From Rana temporaria (Eukaryota; Chordata; Amphibia; Anura; Ranidae): a stretch of 64,000 bases of DNA. The stretch is taken from contig NC_053491.1 of NCBI RefSeq assembly GCF_905171775.1, positions 306,143,841-306,207,840 on the forward strand, in the 5' to 3' direction. How positions within the stretch are numbered: position 1 is the stretch's first letter; each line of letters opens with the position of its first letter. Below, piece by piece: positions 34,976 through 46,419 of this stretch. The position numbers were made by a program, and so were the translations under genes. The notes below the pieces were generated by a model. It was given only the letters and a program-made list of their open reading frames with translations. It did no database searches and was not told the DNA's origin.

Positions 34976-35166
34976 TCGGGGAAAAAGAGAGAGGCAGCAC
35001 AGGCAGGACAGCGCTGGAGTGCAAGAGGACTCAGGGGCAAGTATTTAGGGATGGGGGGTGGTAAAGGTTTTGGAAGGTTTATTAATTTAAAGCAGAGAAT
35101 GCAGAATGGTGCGTCATTTTTAGAATTCGTGGGGGGGGGGGCAGATCCCAAGTCTATTCAGAGGAC

Positions 35167-35200
<34 letters not shown>

Positions 35201-35254
35201 AAGACCCCCCCCCCCCCCCCCACCTGATTTAGAGCCCCAAGACTACCGACAACC
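34976..35254. other. Satellite edge, A-run and C-run, unassigned
   Basis: After the satellite come about 170 bp of mixed sequence ('gcagcacaggcaggacagcg'), then an A-run at about 35171-35198 and a C-run of about 15 at 35207-35221. The A-run suggests a retroposed 3' end, but no duplication was found. No gene seen. Confidence 0.3.
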
Positions 35255-35945
35255 TGTATGACTGAATACACATCGCATTCGGACCAAACACACACAGGAC
35301 CCTTTTTTGGCACCAGCATCAGATCGCATGGGTGTTCACACCTATATGATCCGATTCATGTCCGAACTTTCAGTTCACAGTGCGATATGCAAGCTGAAAT
35401 AGGAGTGTCGTTAACATTGTATGACACTCCCCAGCAGTTTGCATATGGCAGTGTGAACTGCCATGCAAGTTGGGTGCGATTTGGAAACCCACAGTGGATT
35501 CAATGGGTTCCCGAATCACACCAGTGTGAACCGAGCCTTGGTGGGAGCAGTCAGGTGACATTTGTAGGCTTTGAGGCTGGGTTCACACTGGTGCAATTCA
35601 GGAACCCTGCAAATCTACTGGGGGTTTCCACATTGCACCCGACTCGCACGGCAGTTCACACTGCCATATTTGAACTGCTGAGGAGTGTCATACAATGTTG
35701 ACACCCCCCATTTCAGCTCACACATCGCACTGCGAACTGACAGTTAAGACATGAACACCTATGCGATTCTGGTGCGGACCAGAAAAAGGGTTCTGTGCTT
35801 GTTTGGTCCAAATGCGGTGCGATATCAGCCATACTATCTGTATGGCTGAAATTGCACTGAACGGACATCGCATGCGATTTGCACTGCAGTGTGGTGCGAA
35901 TCACATGCGATCTCGCACAGCGCACTAATGTGAACCGGCCCTAAG
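35255..35945. mobile_element. Foldback repeat with 'ggttcacac' ends
   Basis: Non-coding DNA with several inverted blocks. 'gtgtgaaccgagcc' (about 35526-35540) opposes 'ggctgggttcacactgg' (35575-35591), and 'gtgaaccggccctaa' lies at about 35929-35943. Subterminal words 'tgcgat' and 'cgcact' recur as complements throughout. This is typical of palindromic MITEs. The class cannot be settled because no clean target duplication is visible. Confidence 0.5.
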
Positions 35946-36524
35946 CTCATTCTATACTTGAACCCAGTAAAGCTGAAAGGGAGAAATCCACCCCTCCCCC
36001 ACATAACACATCCTGGTAATGTAGAGGAATGTTGCATCTGAACAGGTGACCTCAGACACACCACACTGCAACATCATAAGATCACTCAAGCTTCTACTCT
36101 GCCCAGCTCTGACTAAATACATCTTCCCCTAATCACTTGTCTATGTATATTCTGCTGGCCGTTTACTGCAGAATACATTTACTCGTCACCCTGATCTTTG
36201 GATCACACCCCATAATGAGAAACTTCCAGTCAAAAACACAGGAAAGGCAGCCAATCCTGGGAGAGCTGGAGGGGAGGGGGATGTGAATTGTTAACTTTTT
36301 TACACAGGATGTGCCTCGGTCTCAGGCTAGTGCATGAGATATGCAAATAACCCGTCACTCCAAGCATGGTGGCGGAACAGACTAAGGTTTTTCTCAATAA
36401 GTCAGTTTTAGGTCACTGAATAAAAGAGGATTGCTCAGCGCTGGATTAACTCTGTGTGGTAAGACTGGGCACAGATGATAGGGAATCTTATTCTCTACAT
36501 TGCAACATCAATGTTAAGAGAAAG
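35946..36524. repeat. Interspersed repeat, copy 2 (inverted to 2686-2934)
   Basis: The complement of about 36405-36520 matches the family at 2686. Shared words are 'gctgagcaatcctctttta', 'gcccagtcttaccacac' and the flanking TTAA-type start. The left part extends the family further than the truncated copy 1. Non-coding; short open frames have no support. Confidence 0.5.
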
Positions 36525-36712
36525 ATCGGTTGTCCTTCAAGGAAAAAACCTGCCTGTTCTCAACCACATATAGGGTGGCAACTCAAGATATTAAAGCAAA
36601 ATGGCCAGCTCAAGGCCAAGCTTTAAAACATTCAGACCGAGAAGTCAGCAACAACTCATTACAGATGATCTTTAAAGTTTAAAAAAAAAAAACACTACAA
36701 AAAGTGTAAATC

Positions 36713-37024
36713 TTAAAGCGGTGGTTCCCCCTTAAAAACGGCGAGTCGGCGCTATACTGCGCATGCGCATCGCCGTTCGGCTCCTTTCGCCAATCGTGAC
36801 GCGGCTTACGCGACGGGGGAGAGCTCGTTTTTGGGGAAAACGTCAATCAACACCATGTGAGGAACGCCCACTCCCGCGGGACTCGCAACCCGGATGCACG
36901 GGTGAATATGCTGTAGTAAGGTATGTACAGCAGGAAAAAAAAAATATGTGCCTTAATCGTGATGGAATGTGGGGGGGCAGTGGAAAAAAAAAAAGTTGTT
37001 TTTAAGGGGGAACCACCGCTTTAA
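36713..37024. mobile_element. TTAA-flanked foldback MITE, copy 3 (short)
   Basis: TTAA at 36713-36716 and 37021-37024 flank inverted termini 'agcggtggttcccccttaaa' and 'tttaagggggaaccaccgct'. The interior keeps 'actgcgcatgcgcatcgccg' and 'ccaatcgtgacgcg', like copy 2. About 310 bp, so internally deleted relative to the copies of about 520 bp. Confidence 0.85.
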
Positions 37025-37073
37025 CTAATAGGATTAGTAAGGTTTTTATAATTTAAGCAAGCACAACACTTAC

Positions 37074-37132
37074 GCATAGTTTCGTTTATATACTCCTTTT
37101 AAAACCTCTTGGTTGAGACCATCGAAGCAGCC
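37074..37132 (-). other. Candidate host-gene exon, 59 nt
   Basis: On the minus strand an acceptor-like tract 'tattttctgctccctag' precedes 59 nt, and the donor 'gtaagt' follows directly (complement of 37068-37073). One frame is open and reads GCFDGLNQEVLKGVYKRNY plus the first two bases of another codon; the other two frames stop. The block sits in one of the few stretches without recognised repeats. I do not recognise the protein. Length and phase (two bases left over) are plausible for an internal coding exon, but chance occurrence is not excluded. Confidence 0.35.
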
Positions 37133-37248
37133 CTAGGGAGCAGAAAATAATAAATATTAGAAAGGCTTTCCCCCCCCCATCTAGGGGAAAAAAAAAAAAA
37201 AAAAGGGATTAATATTAAATATTTTCTAAAATAGCAGACAGACAAAAT

Positions 37249-37297
<49 letters not shown>

Positions 37298-37800
37298 TCA
37301 GTTTTCAAGTATTAAAATCAAACAAAAAAGCGTGAAAATATTGTAAATTGGCTTAATAGGCCAGAAGTTGCCAGTCAAGCAAGTTTTTTTTTTTTTTTTA
37401 TAATTTTGATGAAAGGGTTAAGAACGTTCTTATGGATGTCCATGTGGCCCTAAACTTGGTATTTTACATCAACTTCTCATGGAGTGTAAAACATTATGAA
37501 CACCATTTCCCCAATCATCTTTCAGGACCTACCTAAAACAGGAAACAATTCCGCAATCAAAAAAAAAGGGGGGGGGGCAGTCACCTTGTGTCCTCAGCAT
37601 TTGTTTTTACTGCCTAAAAGGGACATTGAAATAGTTCGCTTTTCCTCAGGCTTTCGTGCTAGTAGTCCAATATATGCTTCCCCATAATTGCAGGGACAGG
37701 AGTTACTTCCATCCCAATCCCCTTCTTGATCTTCACCAAAGATCCCTTTCTGCCATAGGAAAAGCAACTATGCTGTGGGTGCTGAGGCGCTAGTGGAACT
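37133..37800. other. Low-repeat interval with (CA)n microsatellite
   Basis: Possible intronic DNA. A CA-repeat of about 20 units lies at 37254-37293. T-, A- and G-runs occur near 37384, 37190 and 37568. Beyond these I see no repeat termini, no RNA gene and no ORF with recognisable motifs. Confidence 0.4.
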
Positions 37801-37880
37801 AGAGCTGCACGATTCTGGCCAAAATGAGAATCGCGATTTCAAGAGTTGTATAAATAGCCTTCAATAAGTTATCTACGTCT
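37801..37880. mobile_element. hAT-type MITE fragment
   Basis: The stretch 'agagctgcacgattctggcc' and 'aatgagaatcgcgattt' is typical of one end of a widespread hAT MITE in vertebrates. The other end is missing; DIRS fragment C1 takes over within about 60 bp, so the MITE was cut by that event or by a deletion. Confidence 0.45.
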
Positions 37881-39140
37881 TCCAAAGATAAAACTTAAAC
37901 CTTGAGCCCCTAGGAGGATTCTCTATCCATGGGCCCTGTATCTGACCCCGATTCTTCTGGAGAAGAACGGGTAGATCTGGCTTCAGACTCAGAGTCCTCA
38001 CTCTCCACACTGTTGCGGAATGCTACCAACTGAAGCCTTTCTATTTGAAGACGGACCCTCTGTGGGAGCCTGAAATTTATCAATTTGAGTTTTGAAAAAG
38101 CTTAAAGTAGATTTAAGCTCATCACTAACTGAAGTCAGTATTCCCTGACATGAGGCTACCAGGTCATCTTTTACTAGGCCTGAAATACAGAAGCGGCAAA
38201 CTGCTTTACTCCATGAGCTCCGTTTATTTCTGCAAACCACAGACTTTTTTTGGTGGCTGCACTTGGGCTTTGTGCTGAGTCTTGGCCTGCAAGAGAACAA
38301 ATGACCCTGTACGTTTTTTGCCACATACCCTCCCCTCCATCACACCCCGTGCCGGAGAGAAGAAAAAAAAAAAAAAAAAAAAAAAAAAAGTGCCCCCTTC
38401 ACCTAGTCCCTACTAGTTACAAGGGGAAAGACACCCACAGGCTGTGCAAGAAAGTACATACACTTCAGGCTTACCTGTGAGGAGCTGGCGTTAGGGCTTG
38501 ATTCCACTGCCTGTGCAGATATCTCAAAGGAGTCCATCCTGCCCCTGTAGTGGTGCACAGCCTTTGCTAGGTCTTTTAAACGACCAGCCTCCCTGTTTGC
38601 GCTGTCTTGAGACCGGAACTAGTCTCCGGCACCCATCGATGACGTCACAGGCCCTGGAAGGGACCCCTCCGGGAACTTCCTGTGAGCCAGCTTGGAACGC
38701 AAGTTCCGCCCATCGCTGCGCGTGGCTTTCTCCTTCCCCTGCATGCTCCAGCCTGGCTGTTTGACAGGGAAAAAAGCCGATACCGCCTCTGCCTATGCAG
38801 GTAACCATGCGGTTTTGCAGGAGGGAGCTCAGATCGGTGCTGACATTCCCCATGTACTGAGAAGCAGAGACAGCAGCCACAAACCAACTCCCCCAGTGGA
38901 TCTGCCGCTCTGGGACCAAGGAAGAGGTAGGAAAAACTCTCCCCATTGCTCAGGGAGCCATGCTCTTGAGACCTAGGGGAACCAGTTCCAGAAAACATGT
39001 TACCCCCTCCATCCGGAGGAAACACCAATACTGACATGAGGCCTGGAGGACAGCCCTTTTATCTGATGGGGGTAATGCGTTTCCTGTCCTGGTAGGAGGA
39101 GCCCTAGATCTCATGGGCTGTCCTGGAAGACGCTTAAGAG
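37881..39140 (-). mobile_element. DIRS fragment C1: 5' end with leader and Gag start
   Basis: Minus-strand element that starts at the right, at about 39140. Its terminal repeat ('ggacagccctttta', 'gcgtttcctgtcctggtagg') parallels, inverted, the left end of fragment C2. Inward lie the leader, a short first Gag exon, an intron and the Gag N terminus. The copy stops near 37881 inside Gag. The rest of the element is absent on this side. Confidence 0.7.
37990..38537 (-). pseudogene. DIRS C1 Gag N terminus, two exons predicted
   Basis: Exon 1 is predicted at 38475-38537 (21 codons, starting MDSFEISAQ and ending with CAG before the donor gtaagc). The intron is 38287-38474, ending 'ttctcttgcag'. Exon 2 starts at 38286 with AKTQHKAQ and carries Cys residues in VCGLQK and, after a frameshift, VCRFC. 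This matches the zinc-ribbon region of element D's Gag. Exon 2 has a stop or frameshift near 38220, and the copy ends before the Gag core. The splice call rests on consensus sites plus the parallel with D. Confidence 0.55.
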
Positions 39141-40610
39141 AAAATCAGAGTTAGACTTACCGGTAACTGTTTCCAGGAGTCTTCCAGGACAGCCCTTGAG
39201 AGATGGAGCTCCTCCCTGGACAGGAAACACGTCACCTCCAGCTCTTTAAAAGGCGGTCCCTCAGGCATCTGATCAGTTTTATCCAAGAACTGAAGGACGG
39301 AGCTGAAATAAAATAAATTGCATGTATGGTATTTACTGTATCTATGTACATATACCTACTTAAAAAATAGGGTGGGAATGTGCTGTCCTGGAAGACTCCT
39401 GGAAACAGAGTAAGGACAACTCTGATTTTCCCAAGGCGTCTTCCAGGACAGCCCTTAAGAGGATGAGCAAGTACTCACCAGTTTAGGGTGGGACCACCGC
39501 TTGGAGGACTTTCCTCCCAAAGGCTTGATCTTGATCACTTAAGACGTCCAATCAATAGTGTCGAATGAACGCGGACATGCTTGACCATTTGGCGGCCTTG
39601 CATACCTGCTCCGGGGTAGCGCCTGCTCTTTCAGCCCGGGACGTGGCCAACACCCTTGTATGTGTGCCTTCAAGCCTTGTGGAGGGTCCAAGTGCAGCGT
39701 TTTGTACCCTTCCATGATGGCAATCTTAATCCACCTCTGGCTATTGTTCCTTTGGAAGTCTGCTTTCCCTTCCGAATTCCTGAAAAATAAAAAACAGGGC
39801 CTCCGATGTTCTAAAGCTTTTAATCGCTTCCAGATAGGCTAGGAGGCATCTTCTGACGTCTAGCCGGTGTAGTTGTCCCTCTTTGCTATGTGCAGGTTTA
39901 TTGCAGAAGGAAGGTAGTATAATGTTCTGACTCTAGTGAAAGGAAGAAGCAACTTTAGGAATAAACAATTGGTCAGTCTTTAAAATAATTCTATCCTCCA
40001 AAATTTGCATATATGGTTCTCCGATTGACAGAGCTTGGGAGTTCGCTGACTCTGCGAGCAGAAGTCATAGCAACTAGAAAGACTTAAGGTAATCAGTCTT
40101 AAGGATGCCTCCGATATTGGCTCAAAGGGATCCCTAATAACTGCTTTCAACATAATAGACAGGTCCCATGTCGGAACTTTACGGCATGGGGCTGGGCGTT
40201 GCTTAGCTACTGCTTTGCAAAACCCATTAATAAGCGGGTCCTGCTGTAAGGAGCGCTGTACATAGACTGATAGGGCAGTAATTTGTACTTTAATCGTGCT
40301 TAATAACTTTGTCAATGCCCTCTTGTAGAAATTCCAGTATTTTTGGAGAATCGTATTCTCTCTTGCCATTTTCTGCTAGCCAGAGGTTAAATTTCTTCCA
40401 AATTTTTAGGTATATTGCTCTGGTATTTGGTTTGCGACTTTGTAACAGTTTTAATCACGGTCCGATAGACCCTTGGATTTCAGGATGTCTACTTCAGATA
40501 CCAGGCCGCTAGTTTTAGCATGGCTGGATTAGGGTGCCGTACTGGACCTTGGGATAGCAAGTCCTGACTGCACTGTAACATCCAAGGTGATCGATCTATT
40601 AAAGATAAAA
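39141..40610 (-). mobile_element. DIRS fragment C2, 3' half with recombinase
   Basis: Begins with the terminal repeat 'cttaccggtaactgtttcc...ggacagccc', and has an internal complementary region at about 39381-39460. The tyrosine recombinase pseudogene then runs to about 40500 in the minus strand. L1-C (from about 40613) interrupts it; element sequence resumes at about 46420. Roughly 650 bp present in the homologous element E at this point is missing in C2. Confidence 0.75.
39480..40500 (-). pseudogene. DIRS C2 tyrosine recombinase (broken)
   Basis: The minus-strand translation near the 3' end follows the pattern of elements D and E: an SRAERAGATPEQVCKAAKWSS-like stretch (about 39585-39655), then the expected Tyr region and FGRKVLQAVVPP near 39500-39530. 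Upstream, 39980-40369 aligns with the core-binding part (VQRSLQQDPLINGFCKAV). Multiple frames are needed and the HxxR box is damaged. Inactive. Confidence 0.65.
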
Positions 40611-40754
40611 GTGAAGGGGGCGTGGCCAAGAGTGGCATGTGAGCAGACGTGTCTCGCAGAGCTCCCTGGAAGTATACTGAAGCGATCCTTCTCCCGGCCG
40701 TTAAGACTGCTTGCTTTCGGAAACGGACACCACCTCTGGGTACAGAATCATCCA

Positions 40755-42289
40755 TGGCACACACCGATCTATCCGCCTACCCGTTTACCGGCATGATGAC
40801 CCACAAACAGCTCAAGGGAGACGAGCTGCAGGACTTACAAAATGGCGCCGCGGCAGCCTTGCGAGCACGAGGGGACAAGGACACGGGTAAGAACCCTCCT
40901 AAGACACCTAAACCCCAGGGGAAAGAGGTCCCTAAAGACATGGTGTATTATGCACAAAAGATGAACAGCGTGGCGGATCGCCCCTCAGATGAGGAGCTGA
41001 ATGCCACACCAGACATTTTCAATGCACTGCGGCTGGGGCCCTCCGCGGCCCAGGCCTCACAGCAGGCCTCAGTACAGATTACTTCAGAAGTGGCAGCGGG
41101 GGAGGAAGAGGATGATATCGGTGAACAACCCACGTTGGCACAAATTCTTAAGGTGGTGAATAAGTGTACAGCCACTGTGCAGACTGTACAGCAACAGGTT
41201 GGGGGACTGAAGGAGGTGGGATTGATCCGCCATGACTTTCAAAAGATAAGGGAGCGCACTTGTTGCGGTACCTCTCTTCCCGAGCTCCAAAGTACACCGT
41301 CCTTAGTGGCCAGTAACCCAATCCCCTCCAGTAACGAGACCAAGCTCCATTATGAGGGTAAAACACGAACTGTTTACTGTGGGCTACCCGCCCGTATTTA
41401 TGCAGGTCTCCCACCTGGTGGACACTCCCCTAGGGGACCAGATGGGAGACTGAAATAACAGAACAACATTTCAAACATACATCCCCACCATTTCCCAGCA
41501 TGCATCACAGTTTCTAACTTTATAACTGCCAAACATTTTATATATTTATGCAGGTCTCCCGCCTGGTGGACACTCCCCTAGGGGACCAGATGGGAGACTG
41601 AAATAACAGAACGACATGGGGACTGAGGGCATATTATTGGGGAATAGCAAGCAGACAAACACAATATGTCCAGTATACGGATGGGTCCGTCACAGCACTA
41701 CAGCTGTGGAGAGCCGTGTTAGTGAGGTGGAAGATAGAATGGCCCCCCCTCATCAGGGAACTACAAGTCACAGCCAGAACCGCGACAGCCAATGAGATCC
41801 GGAATGAAGACATTGAGAATCGCTTGAGGAGGAGTAATGTTCACATAGTAGGCCTCCCAGAAAAAAAACGGAAGGCAGAGACCCCACTGCATTTGTGGAG
41901 ACTTGGTTGCAAGAGTTATTCGGCAAAGATGCTTTCACGCCTTTTTACTCAGTGGAGAGGGCGCATAGAGTACCACCTAGACCTCTCCCCCCGGGCAACC
42001 CACCACGCTAGCTAAACTCCTTAACTTTAAAGATAAGGAAATTATCCTGAGATTGGCCAGAGAAAGACGTAACATACAATTCAATGGCGTAAGGGTGTCC
42101 TTCTACCCCGATTTCTCGGCAGAAGTGCAGAGGCGTAGGGCCAAGTTTGGAAAGGTGAAGAGAAGATTACAACGCCTGCGAGCCAACTATGCAATGCTGT
42201 ATCCTGCCAAGCTTCGGATCATTGCTGGAGGCAGGGCCCAATTCTTTGAGTCGGCAGCGGAGGCCTCATCGTGGCTGGATATAAAATGA
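40755..42289 (+). pseudogene. L1-C ORF1 (interrupted, frameshifted)
   Basis: The N-terminal part (40755 to about 41255) starts MAHTDLSAY and has a segment resembling a heptad-type coiled coil (QILKVVNKCTATVQTVQQQVGGLKEV). An insert of about 360 bp (about 41255-41615) follows. Reading resumes through NEIRNEDIENRLRRSNVHIVGLPEK (about 41786-41860), the RRM-like entry of L1 ORF1p. The C-terminal domain ends in ARERRNIQFNGVRVSFYPDFS and RRLQRLRANYAMLYPAKLRI, stopping at 42289. At least two frameshifts. ORF1p is an RNA chaperone of the L1 particle. Confidence 0.75.
41255..41619. repeat. Insert in L1-C ORF1 with a duplicated block of about 70 bp
   Basis: Two near-identical blocks, about 41396-41468 and 41548-41619, each contain 'cctggtggacactcccctag' and end 'gggagactgaaataacagaa'. 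They flank an 80-bp AT-rich spacer. The insert breaks ORF1. It could be a short LTR-like or SINE-like insertion followed by local duplication; I cannot name a family. Confidence 0.6.
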
Positions 42290-43023
42290 ACACCTGATTC
42301 GTCAGGCGGAGGGCCCAGCGGCAGATGCGGATTAAAATCTCATGCTATGGTGGACTGGTGAAGATACATGGGGAGGCAGTTCATTTTTCTTGCCATTAAC
42401 TATGGGATGTTGTTGACCGACGGCCACAAGATGGCGTGGCTGGGAGAATATTATATTTCTTTCTACTCAGGAACTGAGCGTAACTTTTTGTTTTTTTATT
42501 TTTCTATCTTTATCAGTTTGCCATGCGACTTGAAACACCATCGGAGTGCCTGAGGAGGCATAGTGACGGGTCCGCAGATTACCCGTTGTATCTGTGGCCG
42601 GTCAGGGGCACGAGTTTTGCCCAGCAGCAGTATGCTGCGCAGTTACGTTTTTTTGTTTTTTTTTTCAGATTGTTTTTTTGTTTATGTGCTGCCATTTTCT
42701 CTCGCTCACGCCCAGAAAGACTGCTATTGAAGACCCACACACCCTACTACTTGGTAGAGGCACCCCTGACTGTATACACTGTACGTGGTGAGAGCTGGAT
42801 GTCCTCCTTTCCTGGTAGTACTTCCGACTGCATAGAACTGAAGGCTCGTATTTATTTTTTTCATGTTTTGGATTCTTATTTTTGCTCATCCCGGATGATA
42901 CCTTTTTTGCAGTAGCACTGAAATATGTTGGGAGAACCCCAGACAGGTTAATAGAGAATAGTATGCTCAATAGGGGGGGGGGTGGAGGTTTGATATGTTC
43001 TGTGATGCCTTTTTAAATGTGAC
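42290..43023 (+). mobile_element. L1-C ORF1-ORF2 spacer
   Basis: Non-coding sequence of about 730 bp between the ORF1 stop and the ORF2 start. It contains T-runs near 42490 and 42650 and a G-run near 42975. No motif suggests a third ORF. Confidence 0.6.
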
Positions 43024-46000
43024 ATGATGGGGATTGCAGTGGTATCATGGAATGTGCAGGGGCTGGGAGATCCACTTAAACGTACCATGGTGTCCACCTC
43101 TCTCAGAAAACATTTTCCAGCTATATGTGTTCTACAGGAGACTCATCCGACCCCAGACACTAGGTCATGGATGGGGTTTGCTTGGGCGGACTGGGCATAT
43201 CACTCCACTCACACCTCGTATTCAAGGGGTGTGAGCGTTCTGATACATAGATCCTTGGACTTTCAGTTAATAGACTCAAGGATTGACCAGGAGGGGAGGT
43301 TTGTGTTCTTATTATGCAAAATGTATCAATTGTTGTTCATTCTGGCCGCAGTATATGTTCCTCCACCATTCAGCCCTCTGATACTGCGTGCCCTACTGGC
43401 CTTTCAGCTGCGTGCCCTACTGGCCTTTCAGCTGTGTAATCCAGGTGTCCCATTGGTTGTAGTGGGGGATTTCAACTGAATTATGGACCCATACTTGGAT
43501 AGACACCCGCTCCGGGGGGAGCCCCGGGGATGACTAGACCAGCCTTGGCAAAGTTTATGGAAGTGGGGTGGGTGAATCCCTGGAGAATAAGAAACCCATT
43601 AGAGAAACAATTTTCTTTTTTTTCCAAGACGCACATGTCTGTCCAGAATGGACATGCGTTTGTGCTCAACCTCAGCAACTCAGTATGTCGAGGATATAAG
43701 GCATCTCCCCAGGAGCATCTCTGATCATTCTCCCATCCTGTTTTCCCTTAGAGTTAAGCCTAGCACCAACTTGCCACGAGCACAATGGAAGCTAAACGCC
43801 TTTTGGCTTAATCTTTTCTCATCTCATGAAAAATATGAGGGGGGAAGTGGTGGCCTACTGGCAGAGACACGCAGATCATCCTGGACCAGACACTGCCTGG
43901 GATGCCTTTAAGGCCTTTGAGGGGAATTTTCATTGCAGAGGTCAATTCCATTAAACGCAACACAGTTGAACAGAGAGATCAGGTAGCTCAGATGGTAAAA
44001 CGTTTGGAGGCAGAATATATAGCCAACTCGAGGGAGGGCTCTCGGGAGGCTTGGATAGCAGCCCAGGATGCATTGACTAGACTCGATGCTTCTAGGGCTG
44101 ACAAAAAGCGTTTCTTTTCTAAAATGGCTTTTTATGAAGAGGGGGAGCAGACAGGTAAACTTCTGGCTCAGATAGTCCAGTCACAACAGGCGTCCCCATC
44201 CATTGGAGCCCTGCAGGGGGAGGGAGGAAAACTAGTAAACACCCCTGACCTGGTAAAGAGCGAGTTGGTGAGATTCTACTCTACCCTTTACGAGTCAAAA
44301 CAAACACACACGGTGAAGGAGACTCGGGATTTTCTGCAGGGGATAGAGATACTCCCAGGCGGAGTCCCTTAAGGCTCCCATTACTATTGAGGAGATGATG
44401 GAGGCTACCAACTCTTTCCCCAACACCAAGGCGCCGGGAGATGATGGCATCCCGATTGAAGTGTACAAACAGTATGGGGGTGTTGTGTTACCGAAATTGC
44501 TTCGCACTTTGAACGCGGCTAGGGAGTCACAGCGCCTCCCTGATTCCATGAGACAAGCAAGTATAGTCCTACTACTTAAGCCCGGAAATGATCCACTAGA
44601 TCCTGGTTCCTATAGGCCAATCTCGCTTCTTCAAAATGACAAAGATACTGGCAAAGGTTTTGGCGATAAGGCTGAATAAGGTGATAACGGCAATTACACA
44701 CACGGATCAATCAGGTTTTATACCGGAGAGATCTACAGCCATTAACCTCAGGAGACTATTCGTTAATATACAGTCCCCAGCGGACAATACAGGGGCATGG
44801 TTATCTCTAGATGCCCATAAAGCTTTTGAAAGCATTGAATGGCAGTACCTATGGACGACGTTAACCAAATTTGGGTTTGGGCCGGTGTTCCAGTCTTGGG
44901 TGCGGCTCCTATACGATTACCCCTTGGCGGTCATTAGGAAAGGGAGGCAGAGTGTCTTCTCCTTTCCCGCTTCATAGGGGGACCCGGCAGGGGTGCCCCT
45001 TGTCACCTCTGTTCGCGGTTGCCATAGAACCGTTGGCGGCACTGGTGCGTTCCAACCCCTCAATTACAGGTTTTCAGTACAGACAGACGCATGAAAAGAT
45101 TATGCTTTATGCGGATGACACCATGCTGTTGCTAGGAGACACGTCGGGCTCCCTCCGTGAGGCTATGTCGGTGGTTCAAACTTTTGGATCTTTTTCTGGT
45201 CTCTTGATCAACTGGACTAAGTCCGCAATTATGCTTCTGGATTCGGTGGCCCCACAGGGTCCTACGTTGCAGAACATCCCGGTGGCAACTAAATTCAAAT
45301 ATCTGGGTTACCCCTCAGCCACTGGACTATGTCGCTCTCAATCTTACTCCCCTGGTAGGCAGAATTAGAGACAAATCTAAAATATGGTCAAGATTGAAAA
45401 TGTCCTTGGTAGGTAGAGTGATTACAAAAATGGTGGTGTTTATGCCTCAGTTATTCTATATTCTGCATAATACCCCTATGGTTGTCCCCCTCAGGATCTT
45501 TAGAATTATCAATTCCCTCTTTCGGGCGTTTCTCTGACTCAAACCTCCCAGAATTAAATTGGAACAGCTACAAAAACCGAAGGAGGCGGGAGGGCTTGCT
45601 CTCCCTAACCCTTGGTTGTACTACTTAGCAGCCCAATTGCAACATATTGCACGGGCTATGGGTAAGGGTTTGGGGGATCCGGTCGTGGCTATAGCGCATC
45701 ATGTGACAGGCATATGGTAACTGGTCTTGAATCATTACAATGTGCCAAGTCCAATAAACTTTTCCCTACATATGTATTAATGCAAAAAATTTGGAACAAA
45801 ACCCACCAATTGCAGAACATAAAGGGTTTTACTGGTCACAGTCCAATTTGGAACAATCGCTACTATGAGGAGCTACTGCTTTTGACATGTGAACGCTGGA
45901 AGAGATATGGGGTTACACACTTGGTGCACATCTTCTCCGGGGGCCGTCTGCTTTCTTTTGCGGAGCTCCGGGAGAAGTTTGCACTACCTCAGTCAATGCA

Positions 46001-46390
46001 CTTCTGCTACCTGCAGTTGAGTCATGCCATTAGGGCCCAGGCTGGGAGCAACCTGTGGGTCCTGTCCCCTGCCCCGATTTTTTACTTTATGACTGGGGTG
46101 ACTAGTCTTAGAGGATTCATCTCCAGCTATTATGCCATGCTGTTGTCGGCATTTTTGCCAGGTATTCCCTCTAGGGTGGTGACCTCATGGGAGGAGGATG
46201 TAGGTGTGTTTGAGGAAGAACAGTGGGAGGAGGCGCTGCTAGTATACAAATTATTGTGCTATGCCCATCAGGGTGGGATTCCTGGTTCCTCCCTGTTTGT
46301 TTAGGTATGCTACCGAGGTTATGTTGTCCGACCTGTAGGTGTTGGAGCTGACATTGGAATGCTGAGATTCCTTTGGCTACAGCATTTAAT
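43024..46390 (+). pseudogene. L1-C ORF2: endonuclease-reverse transcriptase (broken)
   Basis: The APE endonuclease shows VSWNVQGLG at the start, LQETH near 43135 and VVGDFN at about 43464-43479, followed directly by a stop. RT shows KAPGDDGIPIEVYK, PGSYRPISLLQND, LDAHKAFESIEW, TRQGCPLSPLF and an intact Y-A-D-D box at 45108-45119. The end (45714-46304) aligns with L1 C-terminal sequence. A short tandem duplication RALLAFQL occurs near 43390-43435. Frameshifts at about 44370, 44640, 44975 and 45350 and a stop near 45535 make it inactive. Confidence 0.85.
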
Positions 46391-46419
46391 TTTCTGTAAT
46401 TGGACAAGCTTTTCTTCTC

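Larger units (their letters stand above)
40613..46395 (+). mobile_element. L1-C: LINE inserted in DIRS C2
   Basis: Plus-strand L1/Tx1-type element. The 5' end 'agggggcgtggccaagagtgg' resembles other frog L1 5' ends. It contains ORF1 (40755-42289) and ORF2 (43024 to about 46380). No poly(A) or target duplication is visible at the right junction, and DIRS sequence resumes at about 46420, so the 3' end is probably deleted. The ORF2 C terminus is only partly present. Confidence 0.8.

Noticed and set aside
29361..35227. Open frames up to 1887 codons on both strands rich in S/P/F/L or E/G/K/R
   Set aside because: They arise because the A/G repeat units contain no stop codons. Products are pure low complexity, exist in several overlapping frames and include parts of L1 UTR sequence.
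35258..35701. 147-codon open frame in the foldback repeat
   Set aside because: It runs across inverted MITE sequence with 'gtgtgaa' repeats; the translation has no domain.
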